From Planctomycetota bacterium (GTDB taxonomy: Bacteria > Planctomycetota > Planctomycetia > Pirellulales > Lacipirellulaceae): a stretch of 9,983 nucleotides of DNA. Positions 1-6,482 of this stretch are shown in pieces. The position numbers and the translations under genes were made by a program. Each line of letters begins with the position of its first letter. The first letter of the stretch is position 1. The notes beneath the pieces were generated by a model, which was not told the DNA's origin, did no database searches, and saw nothing but the letters and a program-made list of their open reading frames with translations. The stretch lies in the NCBI GenBank assembly GCA_013151315.1, contig JAADIN010000203.1, positions 1-9,983 of the forward strand, written 5' to 3'.

Positions 1-489
1 CTTCATCGCAGAAAGCACGTCGTCGGGGTCGACGTAGCCCGAGCCGTCGCAGCCGACATAGGAAGTCTCGATTTCCTGGAGACGGGCCTGCATGGTTAAC
101 GGCCGAAGGACCGAGTTGTGCTCGCAAACGGTTGTGACGACGTGATCTCCGGGCCGCAGCAAACCGTGGATTGCCAGATTGAGTGCTTCGGTTCCGTTGG
201 AAGTGAAAGCAAGTTGCTGCGGGTCGGCGATGCCTAGCAGTCGGGCGCAAGCGGCTCGTGCGTTGGCGACGATACGCTGCGCCTGTTGGGCGTGCGCGTA
301 GGCACCACGCCCGGCGGCTGCGCCGACTTCGCGCTGGGTGCGATCGACCGCCTGGTAGACGGCTTCGGGCTTGGGCCAACTTGTGGCGGCGTTGTCGAGA
401 TAAATACGAGGTTTACTGCACGTTTCCAAACGGCTTGGTGGGGCTAATTTCTCTGGCCGCGGGACACTTCCAACATCGTTCAGGTCCAT
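1..489 (-). CDS. Cysteine desulfurase family protein (class V aminotransferase fold), C-terminus outside window
   Basis: This is the first 163 codons of a PLP-dependent enzyme of the SufS/NifS superfamily, which removes sulfur from cysteine as an enzyme-bound persulfide. Visible motifs are IYLDNAATSWPKP (residues 29-41), the PLP-phosphate region TSNGTEALN (96-104) and CEHNSVLRPL (122-131), where H124 is the residue expected to stack on PLP. The DNAAT-x-W-PKP and EHNSVLRPL signatures fit the branch of cysteine desulfurase family proteins distinct from housekeeping IscS. The catalytic lysine and cysteine loop lie beyond the window. The ATG at 489 is 5 bp after the MoaE-MoaA stop; it gives an N-terminal extension of about 28 residues before the fold, so a TTG at codon 21 is a possible alternative start. 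Its position last in a MoaD / MoaE-MoaA operon suggests that it supplies sulfur for the MoaD thiocarboxylate; this is inference. Confidence 0.88.
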   Translation of the reverse strand, partial: MDLNDVGSVPRPEKLAPPSRLETCSKPRIYLDNAATSWPKPEAVYQAVDRTQREVGAAAGRGAYAHAQQAQRIVANARAACARLLGIADPQQLAFTSNGTEALNLAIHGLLRPGDHVVTTVCEHNSVLRPLTMQARLQEIETSYVGCDGSGYVDPDDVLSAMK

Positions 490-494
490 AGAGT

Positions 495-1916
495 TCATCC
501 GCCGATTTGATACATGGCGCGCGGGGGCTGTTGGAAGTCGACTTCGCCAATGCCGTGGGCGGGCTGCTTTGCGGCGACGCAGTCGCGGACCAATTGACAG
601 AGATCCGCATCGGTCGCGTTGCCGCGTAGCAGGGCTCGAGCGTCCCACCCCTCGCTGGAGAAGAGGCAATTCTGAACCTGCCCCTCGGCGGTCAGCCGAA
701 GTCGGTTGCATTTGTCGCAAAAAGGTTCGCTCACGGGATTGATAAAACCGATCCTGCCTTTGCCATCGGCGAATTGATAATCCACGGCGGGCTGGCTGGG
801 ATCGTTGCGCTGCACGGGTTCGAGCGGACCAATTGCCTTTTCTAGAATTCGTCGCATCGATTCGCCCGAGAGCACCTTTTCTTCTTTCCAAGCGTGGTCG
901 GCATCGAGGGGCATGAATTCGATGAAGCGAAGTTCGAGGTCATGCTTTCTTGCAAACAGGGCAAGCGGTACGATTTCGTGTTCAGTCAGGCCTCGGATGG
1001 CGATTGCGTTGAGGCGAATTTTTTCGAAGCCGGCCTGCTTGGCAGCAAAGATGCCCTTGAGCACCTGGTCGAGCCCGGGGCGACGTGAGATTTCCTGAAA
1101 GATTTTTTCGTCGAGCGTGTCGAGGCTAATGTTCAGTCGATTGAGGCCTGCCGATTTTAAGTCGGTCGCTTGCTCTGCGAGCAGCAGGCCGTTGGTGGTG
1201 AGCGCTAAATCTTCGATTCCTGGTATGCCGGCCAAGCGACTGACGAGTTTCGGCAATTCGCTCCGCACGAGCGGTTCGCCGCCTGTGAGACGTACGCGGT
1301 TGATGCCCAAGGTGGCAGCTATGCGGACGAATTGTTCGATTTCTTCAAAAGTAAGCAGCTCTTCGCGCGGTCGGAACGTGACCTTCTCGGCCGGCATGCA
1401 GTAAAAGCAGCGGATGTTGCAGCGATCGGTGACGCTAATGCGCAGGTTGGTGTGGATACGGCCTTGGGGGTCGGTGAGGGGTTGCGAAACCGCAAGCGGA
1501 GGGGTTGGTGTGGGGTGTACCCACTCAGTCTCTCCATCGGCCCATTGTTCCTGTTTCCAAATAGGGACGCGCACTTTCAGTGTGTCGATTAGCCACTCGC
1601 CTGCGGCGAACGCTTCGCGCCGGTGGGCGCTGGCGACGACAATTGCCACGCTTGCTTCACCCAAGGGGACCGTTCCTAGGCGGTGCGCGATGAGGCAAGC
1701 GGTGAGCGGCCATCGCTGGCGAGCTTCTTCTTCCAGTCGCTCTAGCTCCTTGGTTGCCATGGAGGGGTAGGCTTCGTACTTCAAACAAGCCGTTTCGCGG
1801 CCGTCGGTTATTTGGCGGGTGGTGCCCAAAAAAAGCACGACGGCACCTGCCTCGGGCGACTGGGCTTGCTCCAGCAGTTTGGCTGTTTCGATAGGTTTTT
1901 CGGTGATGAGAATCAT
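495..1916 (-). CDS. MoaE-MoaA fusion: molybdopterin synthase large subunit joined to GTP 3',8-cyclase
   Basis: One 473-residue reading frame carries two complete molybdenum-cofactor enzymes. Residues 1-134 are MoaE: GTTRQITDGR (31-40), SAHRREAF (96-103), and K114 and K121 in TLKVRVPIWKQE, matching the two essential lysines of E. coli MoaE. A short proline-rich linker (about 135-146, TPTPPLAVSQP) follows. Residues 147-473 are MoaA, a radical SAM enzyme that rearranges GTP to 3',8-cyclo-dihydro-GTP. It has the SAM cluster CNIRCFYC (C166, C170, C173), LTGGEPLVR (210-218), the second cluster C400, C403, C417, the arginines of NRLRLTAEG (404-412) and the C-terminal GG needed by MoaA. No ATG, GTG or TTG occurs in frame in the linker, so MoaA cannot be made separately from a standard start there. 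The gene begins 4 bp after the moaD stop. MoaA acts first and MoaE later in the pathway; MoaC, which acts between them, is not in this window. Confidence 0.96.
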   Translation of the reverse strand: MILITEKPIETAKLLEQAQSPEAGAVVLFLGTTRQITDGRETACLKYEAYPSMATKELERLEEEARQRWPLTACLIAHRLGTVPLGEASVAIVVASAHRREAFAAGEWLIDTLKVRVPIWKQEQWADGETEWVHPTPTPPLAVSQPLTDPQGRIHTNLRISVTDRCNIRCFYCMPAEKVTFRPREELLTFEEIEQFVRIAATLGINRVRLTGGEPLVRSELPKLVSRLAGIPGIEDLALTTNGLLLAEQATDLKSAGLNRLNISLDTLDEKIFQEISRRPGLDQVLKGIFAAKQAGFEKIRLNAIAIRGLTEHEIVPLALFARKHDLELRFIEFMPLDADHAWKEEKVLSGESMRRILEKAIGPLEPVQRNDPSQPAVDYQFADGKGRIGFINPVSEPFCDKCNRLRLTAEGQVQNCLFSSEGWDARALLRGNATDADLCQLVRDCVAAKQPAHGIGEVDFQQPPRAMYQIGG

Positions 1917-1920
1917 TGCT

Positions 1921-2166
1921 TCAGCCGCCGCTTACGGGGGGAATGCAAGCGATCTCTGCAAACTCGGGAATTGGTGCTTCGTTGTCGCAGTACTCTGCAT
2001 CAATGGCGAACAGGGCATGGCTTAGCAACGGAAAAAGCTTGGTATGGTCTTCGGCCAGTCGCTCACGCAATTGTCCCACCGTTGCTCCGGGGGGCAACTC
2101 GATTGCGATTTCTTCTTGTCCGGCCAATTCTCGTGCGCCGGCGAACAGTTTGACGATGACTCTCAT
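1921..2166 (-). CDS. moaD: MoaD, molybdopterin synthase sulfur carrier subunit
   Basis: An 81-residue ubiquitin-like protein with the standard MoaD beginning (MRVIVKLFAGARELAG), a central LPPGATVGQLRERL segment and the C-terminal PPVSGG tail. In the family the terminal glycine is adenylated by MoeB, converted to a thiocarboxylate, and inserted into the active site of MoaE, where it gives sulfur to the pyranopterin precursor. Length and C-terminus are complete. The gene sits 10 bp after the FAD/Fe-S dehydrogenase stop and 4 bp before the MoaE-MoaA fusion, so it is very likely co-transcribed and translationally coupled. I see no clear Shine-Dalgarno sequence ahead of the ATG at 2166, which fits coupling to the upstream gene. 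A MoeB-type activating enzyme is not in the window. Confidence 0.95.
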   Translation of the reverse strand: MRVIVKLFAGARELAGQEEIAIELPPGATVGQLRERLAEDHTKLFPLLSHALFAIDAEYCDNEAPIPEFAEIACIPPVSGG

Positions 2167-2176
2167 GATGCTGGTT

Positions 2177-5170
2177 TCATGTTACCACCAGATCTTCGCC
2201 GGGGCTATGAAGCAACGATTTGAGCTCGGGCATCAGGCCGTAGGCCAGGGCAAGCAGTTTGATGGGGTGGATGGTCGGCTTGGTCGAGCCTTGCTCCATT
2301 TGGATTTTGCAAGCGCTGCACTCGGTGGTGCCAACTTGAAAACCTCCGGTGCGAATTGCGGTGAGCAGCGGCAGGCCTGCTCGTAGGCTATTGCGATAGT
2401 TGCGTCGCTGCATTCCGTAGAGCCCCGCCATGCCGCTACAGCCTTTTTCTAGTCGGTCGATTTGTAAGCCGGGGATGAGTCCGAGCAGGTTTTCGCCCGG
2501 CGTTCCGACTTCCAAAGCTTTCATGTGGCAGGGAATGTGGTAGCCGAGGGTCATCGAGAGGGTTGCGAAATCGAGCTCGAGGCGACCTTGCTGGTGGCAA
2601 CGCCAGAGGTAATGGCAGGCTTCGAACGTGTGTTGCGAGACGAGCAGGGCATCGTCGTCGTCGGGCAGCAGAATGGGATACTCGTGCGTCAGTGCCAGTA
2701 CGGCCGAGGGTTCGGTTGCCACGATGGTGTAGCCTTTGCGAATGGCTTCGGCAAGGAGTGCGACGTTTTGTTCTGCAATTCGGCGGGCCGGATCGAGCAC
2801 GCCACGGGCGATGAGAGGCATCGCCGCCTGCAATTGTCCCTGCGGGACGTAGACCGAAATATCGTTGTGTTCGAGCACCGCCAGCAGGGCGTCGGCCAAT
2901 TGGGTGTCGCAGTAGTTGGCATAGGTGTCAACAAAATAGAGGACTTTTTCTGCGGAACTTTGTTGCGGACGGTTGAGTTGCGGCCGGTTGAGCCGGCGCT
3001 GCGCAGCTTTTTGCAAGAAGGGGCGAGAACTAAAACGGGGCAGTTTGCGGCCCTGGGCAATTCCCAGTAGTTTTTCGACGCCCCAGCGCGTCGGACGATT
3101 CGACATGCCCCAGTTCACCACACGCGAAAAACGGGATGCCACGTGGCACATCCCGTCAATCCGCGCGATCAGCCAATCGTGGAGGCGTTCTCCGTTGGTG
3201 GTTGTGTAGGCGGCCTTGGCTTCGAGCATCAGTTTGGGAATATCAACGTTCGACGGACATTCCAAGCGACACATGTGGCAGTGGACGCACAGGTCGGCAA
3301 TCTCTTTGCAGGCGTCTTCGACGAGCGTGGTTCCCGAGAGCGTGCCGGTCAGGATGCCTCGGGCCAGATTTGCTTTTGCTCGGGGCGACGCTTCTTCGCG
3401 CGGAGCGAAACGATAGATCGGACACATTCGCGATGCTTCGCTCTGGGTACGACATGCGGCACAGCCGTTGCATGCCCGTGCCGCGTGGGCCATCTCCTCG
3501 GGTTGCCAGTCGAGCTGCAGCTCGAACAGTTCTTGCGAGGGTTTTGCTGTCTGAGAACTTCCCGCTTCGCCAAGAGCCAAGGTTTCTAGTAGCGGGTAGC
3601 TCACGCTCCGCAGGCTGTCGGTTGGCTTGCTCGGCTGCTGGGGCACGATCTTGCCCGGGTTGAGAATCTGCTCGGGATCGAACAACGATTTGATTTTGCC
3701 AAAAGCCTCAGCCAACGGGCCGTATTGTTGGGCCACGAAGGGGGTGCGGCTTAAACCGTCGCCATGCTCTCCGCTGATCGTGCCGCCCACTTCCCAAACG
3801 TCGGCGTAGAGCCGCTCGGCCAGTGTCTCCATCTTGCGGACATCGTTCGCGTTCGCCAAATCGAGAAACGGGCGAATATGCAATTGGCCATGGACCGCAT
3901 GGCCAAACAGCGAGGCGGTGACCTTTTCCTGCTTGAGGGTTCGCTGCATGCGAAGCAAAAAGTCGGGCAGCGCTTCGGGCGGAACGGCAATGTCTTCGAC
4001 GATCGGGATCGGTCGCGTGGAACCCTTGAGTTGGTACAATGTCGGTACGTAGTGGCGAGCCAGTTGCCAGAGCATTTCGTGGTCGTACCGATCAGCGGCT
4101 ACGTAGGAGCCCGATGCCAGGCGGCTTTTTTCTTTCAGAAGTCGAACGGTTTCGGCGAGTTGTTCGTGGAGCTGCGACTCGGAATCTGCCTGATGTTCGA
4201 CCAAGAGCACGGCCTCGGCTGCCTGGGGGATGAGCAGCTCGTAGCGTGGATCGCTTTCTCTCGCGATGCTCAGGTGCCGGCGATCCATCAGGTCGCAAGC
4301 GCTCGGCTGCAAAGAAGCAAGTTCCACAGCGGCGTGGGCGGCCTTATCGAGCGAATCAAAGAACAGCAGCACGCTGCCGACGTGAGGCGCCAGCGGCGAA
4401 GTGCTGAGCGTTGCCTCGGTAATGAGCGCCAGGGTGCCTTCGCTGCCGGCAAGCAACCGAGCTAAGTGGATTTGTCCGTCCTGGCGAATGTCATCCAGCT
4501 TGTAGCCACAACAGTTGACTTTGCTACGCGGCTGGCAGGTGCGAATGGGTTCTTCGTAGCGTTGCAATATCTGCTCAACGCCGTTGACGAGCGAATCGAC
4601 CCCTGTTTTTTGGGAGGGAGGGGACAGAAGATCGTGCCGCGAAAATTCAACCAGCTCGCCGCTGGCGAGCACCACTTGCAGCGACTCAACGTGCCGTCGT
4701 GCCGAGCCGTAGATGGGCCAGTGACTGCCCGAGCCGTCGACCGAAATGACTCCACCGAGAGTGGTCACGTGGCTGGTGGCCGGGTCGGGGCCAAAAACTC
4801 TCCCCTGGCTTGATAGCCGCGTGTTCAAGTCGTTGAGCACAACGCCCGCCTGCACCCGGACCGACGTTTCGGAAATATCGAGAATGCGTCGCATGTAACG
4901 AGAAAAATCGACGACCAGACCGCGGCCTAGGGATGCGCCGGCCAGTCCTGATCCGCTGCCGCGGGCGTGGAGCGAAATTTGGTTTTCGGCCGCATAGCGA
5001 ACCGTGGCGACGACGTCTTCGACGGTCCGAGGTCGCACGACGCCCAGGGGGGCGATTTGGTAGATACTCGCGTCGCTGGCATAGAGCTCGACCGCCAAGT
5101 CGTCGCAGCGCACTTCGCCAGCAATCTGCCCCCGCAGATCCTCTTCGATGCGCTGTCGTTCGACGTCCAT
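2177..5170 (-). CDS. FAD-binding and 4Fe-4S 2-hydroxyacid dehydrogenase (GlcD-GlcF type fusion)
   Basis: A 997-residue single-chain flavin/iron-sulfur dehydrogenase. The N-terminal half is a GlcD-type FAD domain of the vanillyl-alcohol oxidase fold: PRTVEDVV (47-54), ARGSGSGLAG (69-78), GPDPATSHVTTLGG (127-140), GSEGTLALIT (242-251), HGQLHIRP (427-434), GEHGDG (467-472) and FDPEQILNPGK (497-507). Then come two 4Fe-4S motifs, C567/C570/C573/C583 and C628/C631/C634/C638. The C-terminal part holds CCG-type cysteine motifs as in GlcF or HdrB (C881, C911, C951, C954). The family includes E. coli YdiJ (D-2-hydroxyglutarate dehydrogenase, about 1,000 residues) and respiratory D-lactate or glycolate dehydrogenases; sequence alone does not choose between these substrates. 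No signal peptide or membrane span is evident, so a cytoplasmic enzyme passing electrons to quinone or an acceptor protein is likely. The start at 5170 is fixed by an in-frame TAA eight bases upstream (minus-strand order TAA AAA CAC ATG). No clear Shine-Dalgarno sequence precedes it. Confidence 0.93.
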   Translation of the reverse strand: MDVERQRIEEDLRGQIAGEVRCDDLAVELYASDASIYQIAPLGVVRPRTVEDVVATVRYAAENQISLHARGSGSGLAGASLGRGLVVDFSRYMRRILDISETSVRVQAGVVLNDLNTRLSSQGRVFGPDPATSHVTTLGGVISVDGSGSHWPIYGSARRHVESLQVVLASGELVEFSRHDLLSPPSQKTGVDSLVNGVEQILQRYEEPIRTCQPRSKVNCCGYKLDDIRQDGQIHLARLLAGSEGTLALITEATLSTSPLAPHVGSVLLFFDSLDKAAHAAVELASLQPSACDLMDRRHLSIARESDPRYELLIPQAAEAVLLVEHQADSESQLHEQLAETVRLLKEKSRLASGSYVAADRYDHEMLWQLARHYVPTLYQLKGSTRPIPIVEDIAVPPEALPDFLLRMQRTLKQEKVTASLFGHAVHGQLHIRPFLDLANANDVRKMETLAERLYADVWEVGGTISGEHGDGLSRTPFVAQQYGPLAEAFGKIKSLFDPEQILNPGKIVPQQPSKPTDSLRSVSYPLLETLALGEAGSSQTAKPSQELFELQLDWQPEEMAHAARACNGCAACRTQSEASRMCPIYRFAPREEASPRAKANLARGILTGTLSGTTLVEDACKEIADLCVHCHMCRLECPSNVDIPKLMLEAKAAYTTTNGERLHDWLIARIDGMCHVASRFSRVVNWGMSNRPTRWGVEKLLGIAQGRKLPRFSSRPFLQKAAQRRLNRPQLNRPQQSSAEKVLYFVDTYANYCDTQLADALLAVLEHNDISVYVPQGQLQAAMPLIARGVLDPARRIAEQNVALLAEAIRKGYTIVATEPSAVLALTHEYPILLPDDDDALLVSQHTFEACHYLWRCHQQGRLELDFATLSMTLGYHIPCHMKALEVGTPGENLLGLIPGLQIDRLEKGCSGMAGLYGMQRRNYRNSLRAGLPLLTAIRTGGFQVGTTECSACKIQMEQGSTKPTIHPIKLLALAYGLMPELKSLLHSPGEDLVVT

Positions 5171-5198
5171 GTGTTTTTATCCGCGGTTCCTCAAGTCG

Positions 5199-5251
5199 TA
5201 AGGGGTTAGTCGTTAGTGGCCTAGTGCTTGCAACGAACAACGAACCCCTTA
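5199..5251. repeat. Imperfect inverted repeat just upstream of the FAD/Fe-S dehydrogenase
   Basis: The ends TAAGGGGTT (5199-5207) and AACCCCTTA (5243-5251) are perfect 9-bp complements. The dyad continues inward imperfectly: 5200-5220 and 5230-5250 agree at 17 of 21 positions, around a loop of about 9 bases. The left arm contains GTTAGTCGTTAGT and the right arm AACGAACAACGAAC, both low-complexity iterations. It ends 28 bp before the start codon at 5170, so it may lie in the 5' leader or act as a protein-binding dyad. There is no T-run after it on the minus strand, which argues against a terminator. Confidence 0.6.
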
Positions 5252-5270
5252 GAAAATGTCCCCCTAATTG

Positions 5271-5333
5271 TTGAAACTTGAAAGGCGGTCTCCCGATGAG
5301 CGAGAATCGCCCATCGCAACCTTCAAGTTTTAA
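5271..5333. repeat. Compound two-tier hairpin, possible structured RNA or palindromic repeat
   Basis: The outer arms TTGAAACTTGAA (5271-5282) and TTCAAGTTTTAA (5322-5333) pair at 11 of 12 positions; the exception is G-T, a wobble if the plus strand is transcribed. Nested inside, CGATGAGCGA (5294-5303) and TCGCCCATCG (5307-5316) pair at 9 of 10 positions around a 3-base loop; the exception becomes a G-U wobble on the minus strand. The arrangement outer stem, internal loop, inner stem is typical of a folded RNA or a palindromic repeat unit. I cannot assign it to a known riboswitch or RNA family. Confidence 0.55.
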
Positions 5334-5334
5334 T

Positions 5335-5352
5335 CGTCGGTAAACGCCGACG
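5335..5352. repeat. Short perfect hairpin CGTCGG-6-CCGACG
   Basis: CGTCGG (5335-5340) and CCGACG (5347-5352) form a perfect 6-bp GC-rich stem with the loop TAAACG, directly adjoining the compound hairpin at 5271-5333. The spacing of one base suggests that both belong to one element of about 80 bp. There is no T-run on either side, so a simple intrinsic terminator is unlikely. Confidence 0.45.
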
Positions 5353-5415
5353 GGGAAACCACCATGGAAGATCGTAATCTTTTTCAGATGCTTGGGCAAG
5401 TTTCTGCGGCGAAAC

Positions 5416-5580
5416 CCAGGAGAACTGCAAAGTCCCAGCCAATCCGAAAAAACAAGGATTTGAACCACAACGGAACAACGGGAACAACGAAAAACCTGCG
5501 TAGTCCCGTTGTTCCGTTGTGGTTCCTTTTTAATGTTTAGGGCAGGTATTGTCTGCTTTTCGACTTTGCAGTTCTCCTGG
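5416..5580. repeat. Nested inverted-repeat element, about 165 bp, perfect 19-bp outer arms
   Basis: The outer arms at 5416-5434 and 5562-5580 (core CAGGAGAACTGCAAAGTC and its complement) are perfect reverse complements over 19 bp. They enclose an independent perfect 22-bp inverted repeat at 5462-5483 and 5504-5525. The inner left arm runs into a tandem duplication of GGAACAACG (5472-5480 and 5481-5489). The geometry resembles a MITE or a REP/BIME-type palindromic unit, or a large imperfect cruciform. No transposase is present and I see no clear target-site duplication flanking 5416 and 5580. Confidence 0.75.
5447..5531. terminator. Candidate bidirectional terminator built on the 22-bp inner stem
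   Basis: The perfect 22-bp stem (5462-5483 with 5504-5525, 20-base loop) is followed on the plus strand by TTTTT at 5527-5531, one base after the stem. On the minus strand it is followed by TTTTTT (complement of 5447-5452) after 9 bases. It lies about 120 bp downstream of the alpha/beta hydrolase stop, so it could end the right-hand transcript. The long loop and the spacer on the minus strand make it a poor match to a classic rho-independent terminator; it may simply be part of the repeat. Confidence 0.35.
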
Positions 5581-5648
5581 AACAGCGGGCCCGCCGCCGT
5601 GCTATTTACAGAAACCATGGTACGCTAACCTGTTTTTTGCACCCCACG

Positions 5649-6455
5649 CTAACTCCCCAAAGTCTTGAGAAATCCGCGAAGACTGTTACGGACCTCCAGA
5701 GTATGTCGCTGGAGATCACTCGATTTCTTAACCGCGTGTTCCAGGCGGCCCTGCGGTAAGTGTTCTGCCCATGCTTCTGCCATGCCGAGTGGATGGAGCG
5801 TGTCATGGTCACTACCAATCACCAACGCAGGAACCTCGAGCGATTCGACTTCCTGCCAATTTTGGATAGGACAGTCTCCCGGAATACGAACGAGCCGCTC
5901 TCGTCGCTCGATCGCCAACGGTTTTCCAAACTCTTCATGGAAGAATTCATACAGGGCTAGGTCTGTTTTTTGCAGCTCTTGAAAAACTGGATGTTCGACG
6001 TAAGCTTGTCGCCATTTTTCTTTGCCATGTTGCTCGAACAATTGGGCAAGAAGAGGACACCACTTTAGGTTTTCGGGCGAAGGCGTATCGCACCAGGCAG
6101 GTCGGAGCAATATCAAGCCAGCAACGTGTTTGGGGAAATCGATGGCAAACCGCGCTGCGATAGCGGCACCCATGGAGATTCCACCCACAATGGCACGGTC
6201 GATTTTCAAGTGCTCGAGCAGCGCGTGCAGATCTGAGGCAAACTGCTTGAAGCAAAGCTTCGATACGGGGCCTACCGGCTCGGTTTTTCCGTGAGCCCTC
6301 GCATCGAGAAAGATCAGGCGATAGCCTGGGAGTTCACCCAGAAGGTCTTTGGGAGCGTCGAGATCGCCGGTCAATCCGTGGCACATCACCAGCGGATAGC
6401 CTTCGCCAAGCACTTCGTAGTGAAACCGAATTGAATCGTGCTCGAAGATTGGCAT
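5649..6455 (-). CDS. Alpha/beta hydrolase
   Basis: A 268-residue single-domain alpha/beta hydrolase of the epoxide hydrolase / lactonase / esterase superfamily. The oxyanion region is MCHGLTGD (24-31), a conserved LDARAHG turn lies at 50-56, and the nucleophile elbow is GGISMGAA with S94. The acid is probably D216 or D218 in GSDHDTLHP, and the histidine probably H251 in QRHTLEV, although the usual GxGH motif is absent. Between roughly residues 120 and 195 a helical cap follows, rich in W, F and E. No signal peptide or membrane segment is seen, so it is probably cytoplasmic. A GGAG sequence lies 9 bases before the ATG at 6455. It is the last gene of the right-hand block, 27 bp after the isomerase. 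In a sugar-acid pathway a lactonase or ester-cleaving role is plausible, but the substrate is unknown. Confidence 0.9.
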   Translation of the reverse strand: MPIFEHDSIRFHYEVLGEGYPLVMCHGLTGDLDAPKDLLGELPGYRLIFLDARAHGKTEPVGPVSKLCFKQFASDLHALLEHLKIDRAIVGGISMGAAIAARFAIDFPKHVAGLILLRPAWCDTPSPENLKWCPLLAQLFEQHGKEKWRQAYVEHPVFQELQKTDLALYEFFHEEFGKPLAIERRERLVRIPGDCPIQNWQEVESLEVPALVIGSDHDTLHPLGMAEAWAEHLPQGRLEHAVKKSSDLQRHTLEVRNSLRGFLKTLGS

Positions 6456-6482
6456 GCTGGAACGCTCCGTTTTTTTGAATCT

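Larger units (their letters stand above)
5171..5648. other. 478-bp gap between the two gene blocks, repeat-rich, no supported gene
   Basis: This is the only long gap in the window. It must contain the end of the right-hand transcript and probably the start of the left-hand one. I find no protein-like reading frame with homology that I recognise and no confident sigma-70 promoter. What is visible is a series of inverted repeats (listed separately), the 10-bp palindrome GCGGGCCCGC at 5585-5594, and an 8-bp direct repeat ACGCTAAC at 5622-5629 and 5646-5653, the second copy overlapping the stop codon of the alpha/beta hydrolase. Such a density of dyads in under 500 bp suggests one or more dispersed repeat elements or structured RNA. 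Confidence 0.85.

Noticed and set aside
1485..1515. A frameshift or lost stop creating an artificial MoaE-MoaA fusion
   Set aside because: Both domains stay in one frame with no overlap of coding sense, the linker is short and natural-looking, and there is no start codon for a separate moaA. It is kept as the main point to verify.
2525..3070. A 181-codon plus-strand open frame
   Set aside because: It is antisense to the C-terminal CCG region of the dehydrogenase and has no recognisable motif.
3764..4465. A 233-codon plus-strand open frame
   Set aside because: It is antisense to the FAD domain of the dehydrogenase, whose motifs are unambiguous on the minus strand; long antisense frames are common in such codon usage.
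5291..5316. Hammerhead ribozyme, suggested by CGATGAG followed by GCGAGAA
   Set aside because: The strict CUGAUGA core and the matching GAAA and cleavage-site elements are not present; the segment is better explained as a simple hairpin.
4686..5618. A 310-codon minus-strand open frame starting in the gap and running into the dehydrogenase gene
   Set aside because: Its second half overlaps the FAD domain out of frame and is arginine-rich shadow sequence; its first half reads straight through the inverted repeats. Nothing resembles a protein family.
5171..5648. CRISPR array or tRNA gene in the gap
   Set aside because: The repeats are inverted and not regularly spaced direct repeats with spacers, and no stretch folds into a tRNA cloverleaf with the conserved T-loop sequence.
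5622..5653. Direct repeat ACGCTAAC, 24 bp apart, as a target-site duplication
   Set aside because: The copies do not flank the palindromic element, and the second overlaps the hydrolase stop codon. An 8-bp repeat at this distance can occur by chance.
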